Of a stretch of 32,525 nucleotides of DNA, positions 22,786-31,167 are shown piece by piece (positions within the stretch are counted from its first letter, which is position 1; the number at the start of each line of letters is the position of its first letter). Made by a program: the position numbers and the translations under genes. The notes below the pieces were generated by a model. The model was not told the DNA's origin. It did not search any database and was given only the letters and a program-made list of their open reading frames with translations. Source of the DNA: Chitinophagaceae bacterium (lineage in GTDB: Bacteria; Bacteroidota; Bacteroidia; Cytophagales; Cytophagaceae). The stretch spans positions 1-32,525 of the forward strand of contig JAQBNU010000053.1 in assembly GCA_028288365.1 (NCBI GenBank), given 5' to 3'.

Positions 22786-23358
22786 TTAACGATTTTGGTA
22801 TTTGTTCATTTTATTACGATTCTTAATTGCACTATCAGTAGAAGGTTTATAGGCATAAGCCACACAAATGACATTGGCTTCAGTACCATTGTAGGTATAA
22901 AAACTGTCTGTGAAAGTGAGCACTATTGCCTGTGCCTGAAGTTGCGCAGCCTGGCGTTGTAGTTCCTCGATTGCTTTTCGCTTCATTCGCTCATCGGTAC
23001 CAATATTCCATTTTATACCAATGGTAGAATGAGATTGAAGAATTTCTATTTTATACATTCCTTCTACTTGGGCTACAGAATCAAGAACAAGGACCTTTCT
23101 CCAATCGTCTTCGTCTACGATATTTATTTTGGGACTGATGAAACGATAATCGCCGCTAGCCTTCATTGTTTTGTAAACAGGGAGTACAGATATTGATTGG
23201 TTCTCTGTTTTTCCTTCAGCGTGATAGGTGATATTGTCGCTTGTGATTTGTATAATGCTGCACCGTATAGTATCCTGATTGTGCAATATGATCAGGTCCT
23301 GTGACATGGCTGCCACGGATAGAAACAGGAGGCATAAGAATAAAAATAACTTGGTCAT
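22786..23358 (-). CDS. Secreted hypothetical protein
   Basis: The 190-residue product starts with a Sec signal (MTKLFLFLCLLFLSVAAMSQ), then DLIILHNQDTIRCSIIQITSDNITYHAEGK, a short beta-rich segment that recurs in many exported Bacteroidota proteins. A helical, glutamine- and alanine-rich stretch (EELQRQAAQLQAQA) and a beta-rich end follow. I do not recognise a named family. The stop lies five bases from the HxlR remnant on the opposite strand, and the gene is divergent from another secreted protein gene across about 96 bases. Confidence 0.78.
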   Translation of the reverse strand: MTKLFLFLCLLFLSVAAMSQDLIILHNQDTIRCSIIQITSDNITYHAEGKTENQSISVLPVYKTMKASGDYRFISPKINIVDEDDWRKVLVLDSVAQVEGMYKIEILQSHSTIGIKWNIGTDERMKRKAIEELQRQAAQLQAQAIVLTFTDSFYTYNGTEANVICVAYAYKPSTDSAIKNRNKMNKYQNR

Positions 23359-23454
23359 ACTTTATTTATATTAAGTGGTAAATATAAAATATTTTTTAAT
23401 TGGTATCGGCACTTTGTTTTTCTATTTTTAGCTTAGACCGTATTCTGTAGAAGC

Positions 23455-24390
23455 ATGTCCCTGAAATATATCGCTATTCTATTTTTGCTTCTAAGCATCA
23501 ATAAATTAACCGCTCAGCATTTCGAACCGCAAAGCGGAAGTCTGCACGATCTGAACCAGACTTTTCATGACGACTACAATCAACTGGTCAGCTACCAGGT
23601 GCAGCGATTGGGAGACAGCTTGCAACCCGTCATGGTATTTACAGGAGATACGTTGATTTTCAAATACCGTAACAAACGGGAAGTCTCGCGTATCATACCG
23701 CCTGTTTACCATCAACTCAAAGCAGTAGATCATTTGGTGCTTGCTGTGTTTGTTTTGGTCACTCCCTGGCCGGAAGGGAAGATTTCTGAAGAGCATGTAT
23801 CGACTTTACAAAAGCACGATGTCTTATGTAACATTGCTCTCGACGAACTGAACAACTATTCTTTTGTTGATTCCATTCTTCTGCGTCAGAAGAAATTAAT
23901 TCTTACCTCTAGAAATTACATTCGTCAACTGATGAAAGAAAGATATTATCGTAAGGAAGACCGCAATGTTTTTGCTCGGTTTTGTAAACAAAGTTTGCTT
24001 GATAATACCGATGAAGCGGCACGATTGGAAATTACGAACCTGCATGCACAGGTAAGCTTGTGGCGCAAACAACTGGATGACCCTGCATTTCATCGTTTGT
24101 ACGTAGTGATTGGAAGTTCGCACCAGGCACGTTACAGAGAGTTGACTGTACAATATTTTGATAAGGTGTTATCTGAACGTTCAGATGGTTCTGCTCAATC
24201 AGAAAACAGATTGGTCTTTGCTGAATCGGTATTCAATGAAGCGGGCTGCTTGTCCATGCTGGCGCGGCACATCATCGACCAGGAAATAGGCCTGGTGTTT
24301 TTCGGTGATCCATACCGCATGCAGCGCGATTTATTGAGTGATGCAGCATCCAAGTACATTCGTCTTATTTTTCCGGAGAAGAAAAAATAA
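23455..24390 (+). CDS. Secreted hypothetical protein
   Basis: The 311-residue product has a Sec signal (MSLKYIAILFLLLSINKLTAQ). The mature part is rich in charged residues and probably mixed helical; the segments EHVSTLQKHDVLCNIALDELNNYSF, FHRLYVVIGSSHQARYRELTVQYFDKVL and LVFAESVFNEAGCLSMLARHIIDQEIGLVFFGDPYRMQRD are the most distinctive. I recognise no family and no active-site motif, so no function is offered. It stands alone, convergent with a lipoprotein gene, and both share the strong terminator at 24402-24452. Confidence 0.75.
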   Translation: MSLKYIAILFLLLSINKLTAQHFEPQSGSLHDLNQTFHDDYNQLVSYQVQRLGDSLQPVMVFTGDTLIFKYRNKREVSRIIPPVYHQLKAVDHLVLAVFVLVTPWPEGKISEEHVSTLQKHDVLCNIALDELNNYSFVDSILLRQKKLILTSRNYIRQLMKERYYRKEDRNVFARFCKQSLLDNTDEAARLEITNLHAQVSLWRKQLDDPAFHRLYVVIGSSHQARYRELTVQYFDKVLSERSDGSAQSENRLVFAESVFNEAGCLSMLARHIIDQEIGLVFFGDPYRMQRDLLSDAASKYIRLIFPEKKK

Positions 24391-24401
24391 AAAATGTAAA
24401 A

Positions 24402-24452
24402 ATGAAGATATAAAAAAGGCAAGCGTTGAGCTTGCCTTTTTTATATCTTCAT
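24402..24452. terminator. Bidirectional terminator, 23-bp stem
   Basis: A perfect 23-bp stem (24402-24424 with 24430-24452) closes a 5-base GTTGA loop. Runs of A and T inside the stem give T tracts on both strands, which fits its place between convergent genes. Confidence 0.93.
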
Positions 24453-24463
24453 ACTGTTTTTGA

Positions 24464-25405
24464 TTAGTAGATTACAACAGCTGTTCTTGGATCTCCAGAG
24501 ACTGTAGTCCAATCTAGTCTTACGCCGTAAGGACAAGTGTTGCTGGTCACTGCAGTACCTGTGTCATCTACACCATAAGTAATGGTCAATTGTCGGTCTA
24601 TTCCTGCAATGGTTCTTGTACCAGATACCGGAGCATACAAACATTTCGCTGTGTTCCATACGATAGGCGTATTGATGATAGAGTAGAAAGGAGAGTTCAA
24701 TCGTGTAGTACCCCAGGCAGCAACGTTTGTATGACTTCCTTGTGTTGCTGTTCCGATTGTTGTAACAGTATAACCTGTTGAGCTCTGGCGAGTAATAGAT
24801 CTTGTACGAGAAACGTTCCATTGCCTAACGGTACCGTCATCAAATGTCAAAGACATGTTGCTGCTTGCTACTGTGCGAACAAGGCTATCTCCAACAAGCA
24901 TTGTTGCTACCAAACCTCCAGTTGTATTTGTAATGGTCTTGCTTCCGTTGATGGTAAGAGATTTGCCATCAGATACTCTTGTTGCCTTGTAATTATTGAA
25001 GGTTAGAGTAAGCACAGCACCTGCTGTTTTCCAATGGGTTTGACCCGATAAAGCAACAGAAATTGATCCTGTTCTTTTACGACCACCAATATTAGTTGTT
25101 CCATCGTAAGTAATCACCAATGTTTTAGTAGAAGCATTGGCATTGCTAGTGTCTACTGTAGCACCGATGCTTGAAATGGTAATGATTGTTCCATCTGTTC
25201 TCATCGTAGAGTTAGTAGAAGACATGGCGGTCTCTGCGTCGTTAACGGCTGCATCACTTTCGTTTTGAGCTCTTGTATCGTCTCCTCCATTGGTTTGCTG
25301 ACTAGTATCTGCAGGAGTAGCATCGTCTGTTTTCTTTTTGCAGGCGGTAAATACCAGCGCAGCACATACGCATAACATTGAAATCTTGATAAGACTCTTT
25401 TTCAT
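24464..25405 (-). CDS. Lipoprotein of unknown function
   Basis: The 313-residue product has a lipoprotein signal ending ALVFTAC with Cys22, then KKKTDDATPADTSQQTNGG, an acidic, disordered linker. The rest is beta-rich and threonine- and serine-rich, with segments such as TKTLVITYDGTTNIGGRKRTGSISVALSG, AGAVLTLTFNNYKATRVSDGKSLTINGSKTI and RQLTITYGVDDTG, which look like repeated strands of a beta barrel or sandwich. From memory, similar lipoproteins are common in Chitinophagaceae. The 331-base gap upstream holds no other gene I can support. Confidence 0.82.
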   Translation of the reverse strand: MKKSLIKISMLCVCAALVFTACKKKTDDATPADTSQQTNGGDDTRAQNESDAAVNDAETAMSSTNSTMRTDGTIITISSIGATVDTSNANASTKTLVITYDGTTNIGGRKRTGSISVALSGQTHWKTAGAVLTLTFNNYKATRVSDGKSLTINGSKTITNTTGGLVATMLVGDSLVRTVASSNMSLTFDDGTVRQWNVSRTRSITRQSSTGYTVTTIGTATQGSHTNVAAWGTTRLNSPFYSIINTPIVWNTAKCLYAPVSGTRTIAGIDRQLTITYGVDDTGTAVTSNTCPYGVRLDWTTVSGDPRTAVVIY

Positions 25406-25710
25406 GTGTGTTAAAAATTTAGTGAGTAATAGTTAGTGTACGAATATTGGATCAAATAAAGCGGAAAAGTTTTAATCTGAAATCGGCTAAATGATTAAAA
25501 AGTGATTAAAAAACACTTAAAAAATGGAACATGTCGATCAATGGGTCATTGGGAAGTATAAATAAATTGGTTGAACAGGTTTGAAAGTTATTAGACATAG
25601 TCCTTCTTGTTTGGCTAACGCATTTATTTAACATATTTTAGTCATACCAATCATTCGTGCATTTAGTTGTTATGAATAGTCTTTTGATAGAAAATGAAAT
25701 TATGAAATCT

Positions 25711-25718
25711 TACGTTTG
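25711..25718 (+). promoter_or_regulatory. TAnnTTTG element upstream of LtrA
   Basis: TACGTTTG is an exact -7 match; TTTG at 25683-25686 lies 24 bases before it, slightly beyond the usual 17-23. The gene starts 19 bases later. The rest of the gap (25406-25700) is AT-rich and otherwise featureless by eye. Confidence 0.45.
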
Positions 25719-25736
25719 TTTTATCCTCTATAAGAA

Positions 25737-26945
25737 ATGAATGACAGAAACGACAACCTTTGGTGGGGGCCTCCGAAAAAATTTGATGATCGCAAAAACG
25801 AACGGAAGATCAGTTGGTTGGAGTTATTTTATGATTTGGTATATGTAGCGGCCATTGCACAATTGACACATCATCTGGCAGCACATCCTTCCTGGCACAC
25901 AGCCGGTTTTTCTTTCTTATTATTTTCACTAGTATTTTGGTCTTGGGTCAATGGAAGTCAGTATTATGATTTGCATGGCAACGATAGTATTCGTACACGT
26001 TTACTTACCTTTTGGCAAATGCTCGCGGTGGCAGCTGTAGCCGTTACCATACAAGATGCTTACCATGGGCATCATCAGGCTTTTGCCATTTCTTTTGCCA
26101 TGGTACAAATCATCATTACCTACCTATGGTGGAGTGTGGGATTGTACGATCCTTCTCATAGAGTATTCAATATTTACTATACGGTCAATTACTCGCTATC
26201 TTTTTTATTGATTATCATTTCTGTTTTTACGCATTTTGATGTAGCTGTTATTTTATGGATCGTAGTCTTATTGCTTAATCTCACACCTTCGCTCACCGGT
26301 GCACGTACTGTGGTGCGTGTCATGAAGGAAAGAGGACAGGTATTCACGGCTTCTGCTACATTGGTAGAGCGTTTTGGATTATTTACCATCATTGTATTGG
26401 CCGAAAGTATTTTGGGAACAGTAACAGGTATTGCCGAACTGAAAGAAAAATCACCTGTAGCCTGGACGGCTTTTATACTGGCTATTCTGATTGCCTTTTT
26501 ATTGTGGAGTTTATATTTCGATATGACAAGTGAACAGGAAACTAAAGAAGGTTATAGCTACATGCAATGGTTGGTCTTTTTACATTTTCCTTTGCTTGCT
26601 TCTCTGAGCATAGTAGGGGCTTGTCTCAAGTCTTTGCTGATCGATATGGATGCAGGACTTTCACCTACCGTTCAATGGATGTTTTGTGTAGCCATTTCTA
26701 TTATTCTATTGATTGTAGATGGTCTTACACGGATCATGAAAGAAGAAGAAGAGGATCGTGCTTACATTAGACCAGTGGCACGTTTGCTGTTGTTTATTAG
26801 TGTAGCGATATTACTTATTCCTTTATTCGGACAGCTGCTCAATACGCTTTCATTCTTGTTACTGATTGCCTTATTGCTTTTCGTGCCGGTGTTCGTCGGC
26901 ATAAAAAGTTGGGTGAAGTATCAGTTCTTCAGTCAAAAAAAATAA
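25737..26945 (+). CDS. Low temperature requirement protein A (LtrA)-like membrane protein
   Basis: The 402-residue product matches the LtrA family: the N-terminal WWGPPKKFDDRKNERKISWLELFYDLVYVAAIAQLTHHL motif is characteristic, followed by about 10 membrane segments including SFLLFSLVFWSWVNGSQYYDL, ERFGLFTIIVLAESILGTVTG and the C-terminal LLLFISVAILLIPLFGQLLN. It should lie in the inner membrane. The family is named from Listeria growth in the cold; its molecular role is unknown. It converges with the GlxA-like gene with 16 bases between stops and no visible terminator. Confidence 0.92.
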   Translation: MNDRNDNLWWGPPKKFDDRKNERKISWLELFYDLVYVAAIAQLTHHLAAHPSWHTAGFSFLLFSLVFWSWVNGSQYYDLHGNDSIRTRLLTFWQMLAVAAVAVTIQDAYHGHHQAFAISFAMVQIIITYLWWSVGLYDPSHRVFNIYYTVNYSLSFLLIIISVFTHFDVAVILWIVVLLLNLTPSLTGARTVVRVMKERGQVFTASATLVERFGLFTIIVLAESILGTVTGIAELKEKSPVAWTAFILAILIAFLLWSLYFDMTSEQETKEGYSYMQWLVFLHFPLLASLSIVGACLKSLLIDMDAGLSPTVQWMFCVAISIILLIVDGLTRIMKEEEEDRAYIRPVARLLLFISVAILLIPLFGQLLNTLSFLLLIALLLFVPVFVGIKSWVKYQFFSQKK

Positions 26946-26961
26946 CAGCAAGCATCAATTG

Positions 26962-27942
26962 TTAAGCAATAGCTTCTTTATTGTACTTGTTGCGGTAATC
27001 AATAGGTGTCATTCCTGTGATTTTTTTGAAGACATCTCGAAATGCTTTAGTATCGTTGTAGCCAACATCAAACATCACTTCGTTGATATTTTTTCTGCTG
27101 CTTTCAAATCTTTTTTTTGCCGCTTCTATTTTTACACGCTGAATGTATTCAGTCACGGTATTGCTGGTGGCTTTCTTAAATCGGCGCTCCAGGCTTCTGC
27201 GGCCCATGGCAAAATTGTCTGCTAGTTCGTCTACTGTAATTTTATCCTGGTAATGTTGCTCTATGAACGTCTGCGTTTTTTTAACCTCTTCGTCTTCGTG
27301 ATCCATTTGTCCTTTGAAGATCATGAAACCCGATTGATTGGTTTTGTCGATCTCAATCACAAAATACTTCGAAGCTAAGATCGCCATTTCACGGTCGACA
27401 TATTTTTCTATCAGGTAGATCAATAAGTTCCAAAACGAATTGGCGCCTCCGCTGGAGTAAAGTCCTTGTTCGTCCGTGATGATTTTTTCAGATACCATGT
27501 TGACTTCCGGAAACATGGTTTTGAATTCGTTAATGGCCAGCCAATGCGTTGAACATTGTTTACCTTTCATCAATCCTGTAGAGGCCAATAGGAAAGCGCC
27601 CATGCAAAGACTGGCAGCTTCCGCCCCGTTTTTATATTGTTGCGTGATCCACGGAAAAAAATCAGCGTTATCAGCAATGACTTTTTTCATATCACCATTG
27701 ACTGCAGGCACCATGATGAGATCTGTTTTCTGCAGTTCATTTATCGTGATGTCGGGAGTGACGCTAAATAAGTGATGATATACCTGCGCTTCTTTTTTCA
27801 GTCCCACCAATTGTACATTGAACAATGGTTTTTTTCCCATGCCTACCAGAAAATCATTCGCTTTATTAAAAGCGATGTATGGCCCTTCAATCGTACCCAG
27901 TGCGGCTGCACCATTTGGAACAAGAATAGAGATGTGTTTCAT
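26962..27942 (-). CDS. GlxA-like regulator with DJ-1/PfpI and AraC domains
   Basis: The 326-residue product has an N-terminal DJ-1/PfpI-type domain (about 1-190; ISILVPNGAAALGTIEGPYIAF, Cys113 in the nucleophile elbow AASLCMGAFLLA) and a C-terminal AraC helix-turn-helix pair (about 225-325; ITVDELADNFAMGRRSLERRFKKATSNTVTEYIQRVKIEAAKK, then INEVMFDVGYNDTKAFRDVFKKITGMTPIDYR). This is the GlxA family layout. The first domain probably senses a small molecule; the signal and targets are unknown. It is divergent from the small protein gene at 28055. Confidence 0.93.
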   Translation of the reverse strand: MKHISILVPNGAAALGTIEGPYIAFNKANDFLVGMGKKPLFNVQLVGLKKEAQVYHHLFSVTPDITINELQKTDLIMVPAVNGDMKKVIADNADFFPWITQQYKNGAEAASLCMGAFLLASTGLMKGKQCSTHWLAINEFKTMFPEVNMVSEKIITDEQGLYSSGGANSFWNLLIYLIEKYVDREMAILASKYFVIEIDKTNQSGFMIFKGQMDHEDEEVKKTQTFIEQHYQDKITVDELADNFAMGRRSLERRFKKATSNTVTEYIQRVKIEAAKKRFESSRKNINEVMFDVGYNDTKAFRDVFKKITGMTPIDYRNKYNKEAIA

Positions 27943-28024
27943 CCTCCAAAATATAAAAAATAATTGTCGTAATCAACCCCCGATAGAGTCGTTTTTACAC
28001 CCTTTAAGTATGAAGGAATGACAA

Positions 28025-28032
28025 TACCTTTG
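28025..28032 (+). promoter_or_regulatory. TAnnTTTG element for the small protein gene
   Basis: TACCTTTG is an exact -7 match. TTTA at 28003-28006 lies 18 bases before it, a reasonable -33 region. The expected start is about 17 bases before ATG 28055. Confidence 0.5.
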
Positions 28033-28054
28033 AGTATTAAATTCATCATCCACC

Positions 28055-28270
28055 ATGCTGCAGGTCGAAGTCTTTAAAACGAATGTACAGAAAGAAGAAG
28101 AAGCGGATAGACTTTCACTGGCTATATGCAACCACTTTCCTGCTTTAGCTATACATTTTGACCTGGAAGATTGTGATCGCATTTTGCGCATTGAAGGTGT
28201 GCTTATTTATCATGAACAGGTTACAGACTTATTGTCAGAACTTGGTTATACATGTGATGTATTGGAATGA
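28055..28270 (+). CDS. Small acidic hypothetical protein
   Basis: The 71-residue product, MLQVEVFKTNVQKEEEADRL to the end GYTCDVLE, has a beta-alpha-beta pattern: a first strand, a helix (EEADRLSLAICNHFP), a strand (ALAIHFDLEDCDRILRI), a strand around EGVLIY and a last helix (EQVTDLLSELG). This resembles a small ferredoxin-like or HMA-like fold without the metal-binding CxxC. From memory, similar small proteins are frequent in Chitinophagaceae. It has a good promoter element and a plausible size, so I think it is real; function unknown. It is divergent from the GlxA-like gene and convergent with the GH30 gene. Confidence 0.72.
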   Translation: MLQVEVFKTNVQKEEEADRLSLAICNHFPALAIHFDLEDCDRILRIEGVLIYHEQVTDLLSELGYTCDVLE

Positions 28271-28312
28271 TAGTGCTGATGGGCACATTGCTTATTGTTT
28301 GCCGTTTGTTAT

Positions 28313-29767
28313 TTAAAAAACAAGTGTTACTATAGAATGCGGTAAACTCACTGCTTCTGCTGCTAGTCCATCTATCCATAGGCGGTAAGGCAACTGCTGG
28401 TCGGATGTATTCAAGACCACGACAACGATCTTACCGTCGGGATTGAGGAATGCGGTGGTTTGCAGCATGTCGCGATTCGCAGAACTGATGATGCGTTTGG
28501 CACCAGGTTGAATGAACTTGGAGAAATGACCGATGTAATAATAGCTGTTGGTATAATACAGTTGTCCTGTATTAGTATTGGCATGGACAGGAGCAAAGCA
28601 AAAATTACCGACGTGATTCGGTCCTCCTTTATCATCTAATAAAATATTCCAGTCTGTCCAGGCCACTGTGCCGCAATTGAAATCATTGATCATGGAATGA
28701 CCGTATCGTTCACCGAGTTTCCATTCATTCATTTGATCAAATTGAAAAGCTTCTACACAACCTTCTGTGAATACTAATTTTTTATCCGGAAAAGATTCTG
28801 CTACACGTTTCAAATTTTCAAATTGCATATTGCTCTTTGTCCAGGTTTCGTACCAATGATAACCGATACCATACACATACTTGGCCGCTGCTGTATCTTT
28901 CAACAAGGTACTTGCACGTTGGTAGATCAGGTCTCTGTTGTGATCCCATGCGATTAGTTTCTTGTTGCTTAGTCCTGCTTTCTTCAGTGTAGGTCCCAGA
29001 TGATCTCTGATGAAGTCACGTTCTTCTTCAGCAGTGTAGATGCAGGATTCCCAGACTTGCTTGGCCATTGGTTCGTTTTGCACGGTCAGTCCCCAGACCG
29101 GTATGCCTTCCTGTTCGTAGGCCTTGATATATTTCACATAATAGTTGGCCCATGAAGCATGGTATTGAGGAAGTAGTTTTCCTCCATGCAACACGTCTCC
29201 GTTGCTCTTCATCCATGCCGGCGGACTCCAGGGCGAAATGTATAAAGTGAGTTTGCCACCGGCAGCAGTCATCGCTTGTTTGATCAGAGGAATTTTATAC
29301 GCGCGGTCATGTGCGATATCGAATGTTTTTAGTTCCGTATCATTCGCCTCTATATAGTCGTAACTGTCACTAGAAAAATCACAACTGTTCATATTCGTTC
29401 TTCCTAACGTATAACCGATTCCGTCTTTCTTATCGTAATACGCTTTTATAAATTCTTGTTGTTTGTCTTTAGGTAGTTTGGCAAACGTTTCAGCAGCAGC
29501 ATCCGTCAATGCTCCTCCTATACCCACCAATGTTTGAAAAGTATGTAAAGGATCAATGAATACGCAAACCTCAGTTTCCTGCGGTTGTCCAAAATTGGAA
29601 AAACTTAAAGACTCAGTAGCAGATAGTTTTAATGGGCTGTTCAATACGGTACTGTAAGTCGCTATTTTTCTTTCTTTCCAGGAGGGAGATTTCTGTTGTG
29701 AAAAAGAATCGGTCGTTGCTATACTGCATAGAAACAGCAAAACCGGAACGTAAATTTTTGTCATCAT
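28313..29767 (-). CDS. Glycoside hydrolase family 30 (glucosylceramidase-like)
   Basis: The 484-residue product has a Sec signal (MMTKIYVPVLLFLCSIATTDSFSQ) and the GH30 core: QTLVGIGGALTDAAAE, YTLGRTNMNSCDFS, LYISPWSPPAWMKSNGDVLHGG, catalytic acid/base Glu232 in LTVQNEP and nucleophile Glu335 in LVFTEGCVE, with a C-terminal beta-sandwich ending VSLPHSIVTLVF. It should cleave beta-glucosidic or related linkages outside the cytoplasm; the exact substrate is uncertain. No SusC/SusD pair or other glycosidase lies near, so it is not part of a visible polysaccharide utilisation locus. A possible promoter lies at 29771-29802. Confidence 0.94.
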   Translation of the reverse strand: MMTKIYVPVLLFLCSIATTDSFSQQKSPSWKERKIATYSTVLNSPLKLSATESLSFSNFGQPQETEVCVFIDPLHTFQTLVGIGGALTDAAAETFAKLPKDKQQEFIKAYYDKKDGIGYTLGRTNMNSCDFSSDSYDYIEANDTELKTFDIAHDRAYKIPLIKQAMTAAGGKLTLYISPWSPPAWMKSNGDVLHGGKLLPQYHASWANYYVKYIKAYEQEGIPVWGLTVQNEPMAKQVWESCIYTAEEERDFIRDHLGPTLKKAGLSNKKLIAWDHNRDLIYQRASTLLKDTAAAKYVYGIGYHWYETWTKSNMQFENLKRVAESFPDKKLVFTEGCVEAFQFDQMNEWKLGERYGHSMINDFNCGTVAWTDWNILLDDKGGPNHVGNFCFAPVHANTNTGQLYYTNSYYYIGHFSKFIQPGAKRIISSANRDMLQTTAFLNPDGKIVVVVLNTSDQQLPYRLWIDGLAAEAVSLPHSIVTLVF

Positions 29768-29770
29768 ACA

Positions 29771-29802
29771 GAAAGATATACTAATCTATTATAATTATCA
29801 AA
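29771..29802 (-). promoter_or_regulatory. Possible promoter of the GH30 gene
   Basis: On the minus strand TTTG (29802-29799) is followed after 20 bases by TATCTTTC (29778-29771), one base off TAnnTTTG. The start would fall at or very near the first ATG, so a very short leader or none is implied. Confidence 0.3.
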
Positions 29803-30010
29803 GGCAAGAATTTTTTTCTTAAACGAGTGATGTAATAAAAACAAGGAGAAGGATTATTGGATGAAATTAAATATCCAGTACACGTGTGAAAAATGCTGCC
29901 TGCTGCATTGGAATAGTATTTTGGAAGAGACAGGCTACACTTTGGCAACTTGAAAAAAAGTATGGTTTTTTTAATCACACTTTTTAAAACAAGAAAAATA
30001 AAAGAGAAGA

Positions 30011-30343
30011 TCAGCTTTTAATTTTCCACTGATGCATGCCTTGTAATTTCATGTAACGTACATACTCTGGATCCATATACATCGTGCGGTCATTTTTCAT
30101 GAGGCTGACGATATTATAATAGATCAGTCTTCCTTTGGCATCCAGTATCCAAAATTCGATTTCGTTTCCAGAATAGGTGGACTTCACATAGGACAAACCT
30201 CTTAAAGGATAAGCCAATGCTGAATCTGGAATTTGTTTATAGTCATTGATGACTTCGTTCTTTATTGTTTTTGCCGTGAAGCTCTGTGCACAGGCCCATT
30301 GGCTTGCGAGCAGTAAGACCAGGAGAAACATGTTTCTTTTCAT
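30011..30343 (-). CDS. Small secreted hypothetical protein
   Basis: The 110-residue product starts with a Sec signal (MKRNMFLLVLLLASQWACAQ) and a short mature domain: SFTAKTIKNEVINDYKQIPDSALAYPLRGLSYVKSTYSGNEIEFWILDAKGRLIYYNIVSLMKND. The pattern of a helix followed by strands resembles small periplasmic proteins, but I cannot name a family. The end (YMKLQGMHQWKIKS) is basic. No partner gene is obvious, and no clear terminator follows. The gap of 243 bases to the GH30 gene holds no gene I can support, only a 30-codon frame noted separately. Confidence 0.72.
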   Translation of the reverse strand: MKRNMFLLVLLLASQWACAQSFTAKTIKNEVINDYKQIPDSALAYPLRGLSYVKSTYSGNEIEFWILDAKGRLIYYNIVSLMKNDRTMYMDPEYVRYMKLQGMHQWKIKS

Positions 30344-30463
30344 AAAATATCAGGCTTAGCCTTTTATGTAAAACGATAATAGAAACCTGAGTGGTTGTGT
30401 CTGTAAAGGTAGAATGGTTTCTGAAGGAAATCTGTACGAGCTCATTATACAATAGAGTAGCAT

Positions 30464-30495
30464 AAAAAAAGCGATGCTTTATAAAACACCGCTTT
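30464..30495 (-). terminator. Terminator after the phosphoglycerate mutase gene
   Basis: On the minus strand AAAGCG (30495-30490) pairs with CGCTTT (30473-30468), followed by a run of T residues to 30464. The loop is long (16 bases). Confidence 0.65.
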
Positions 30496-30517
30496 AAAAT
30501 GTGTAAGAATGGGTTAG

Positions 30518-31144
30518 CTATTCAGCGCCATGTATATCGTGTTGATAGCTTTTTGTGGAGCGGTCAAAATAATAGATCTCTGGCTTGCCTGTAGAAAGCT
30601 CACGATGCGGAATATTTACATTAGAAATATTTTCTAAATATTTAATGATCGTACGCAAACTGTTTCCGTGAGCGACAATCAAAATATTTTTTCCCGTATT
30701 CAATTGTGTTTCTATTTTTTCTTTGAAATAGGGCAGAGCTCTCGCTTCTGTATCTTTCAGGCTTTCTCCATTAGGAGGAGCAACGTCATAACTTCTGTGC
30801 CATAAATCAAATTGCTGTGCACCGTATTTTTTTAACGTATCATCTTTGTTTAAACCTTGCAAATCACCGTAGCAACGTTCATTGAGCGCTGCATCTTTGT
30901 ATACGGGAATATCTTTTTCGTTCAATACATTCAGAATGATGGTTAAAGATTCCTGTGCCCGTTTTAAAGTAGAAGTGAAAGCTGCATCAAAATGAAACTT
31001 CTTCAATTTCTCGCCAGCCTGCTTCGCCTCTTGTCGACCGAGATCAGTGAGCTCTACGTCTACATTACCTGTAAATTTGTTTTCCAGGTTATACTGTGAT
31101 TGTCCATGTCTGACCATGACGAGTAAAGATGTTTCTGTATTCAT
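30518..31144 (-). CDS. gpmA: 2,3-bisphosphoglycerate-dependent phosphoglycerate mutase
   Basis: The 208-residue product interconverts 2- and 3-phosphoglycerate in glycolysis and gluconeogenesis. Family landmarks are VRHGQSQYN (phosphorylated His13), TGNVDVELTDLG, FTSTLKRAQESL, LNERCYGDLQG (Glu89), PPNGESLKDTEARALPYF and IVAHGNSLR (His159). It is shorter than the E. coli enzyme (about 250), lacking part of the C-terminal segment, which is common in the phylum. It follows the DUF2461 gene by 23 bases on the same strand and closes with the terminator at 30464-30495, so it is the last gene of a probable operon. Confidence 0.93.
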   Translation of the reverse strand: MNTETSLLVMVRHGQSQYNLENKFTGNVDVELTDLGRQEAKQAGEKLKKFHFDAAFTSTLKRAQESLTIILNVLNEKDIPVYKDAALNERCYGDLQGLNKDDTLKKYGAQQFDLWHRSYDVAPPNGESLKDTEARALPYFKEKIETQLNTGKNILIVAHGNSLRTIIKYLENISNVNIPHRELSTGKPEIYYFDRSTKSYQHDIHGAE

Positions 31145-31167
31145 TTCGATTGTTTTTTGATCACTGT

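Noticed and set aside
25406..25736. Gap searched for a small gene or RNA
   Set aside because: Only very short frames (13 codons or fewer from ATG 25524) and no hairpin or tRNA-like fold were seen.
29861..29953. 30-codon plus-strand frame (MKLNIQYTCEKCC...)
   Set aside because: A purine-rich AAGGAGAA lies about 10 bases before it, but it is very short, has no signal or terminator of its own and no family I recognise; it cannot be told from chance.
29781..29978. 65-codon minus-strand frame between GH30 and the small secreted protein
   Set aside because: Basic and cysteine-rich low-complexity sequence with no domain; overlaps the GH30 promoter region.
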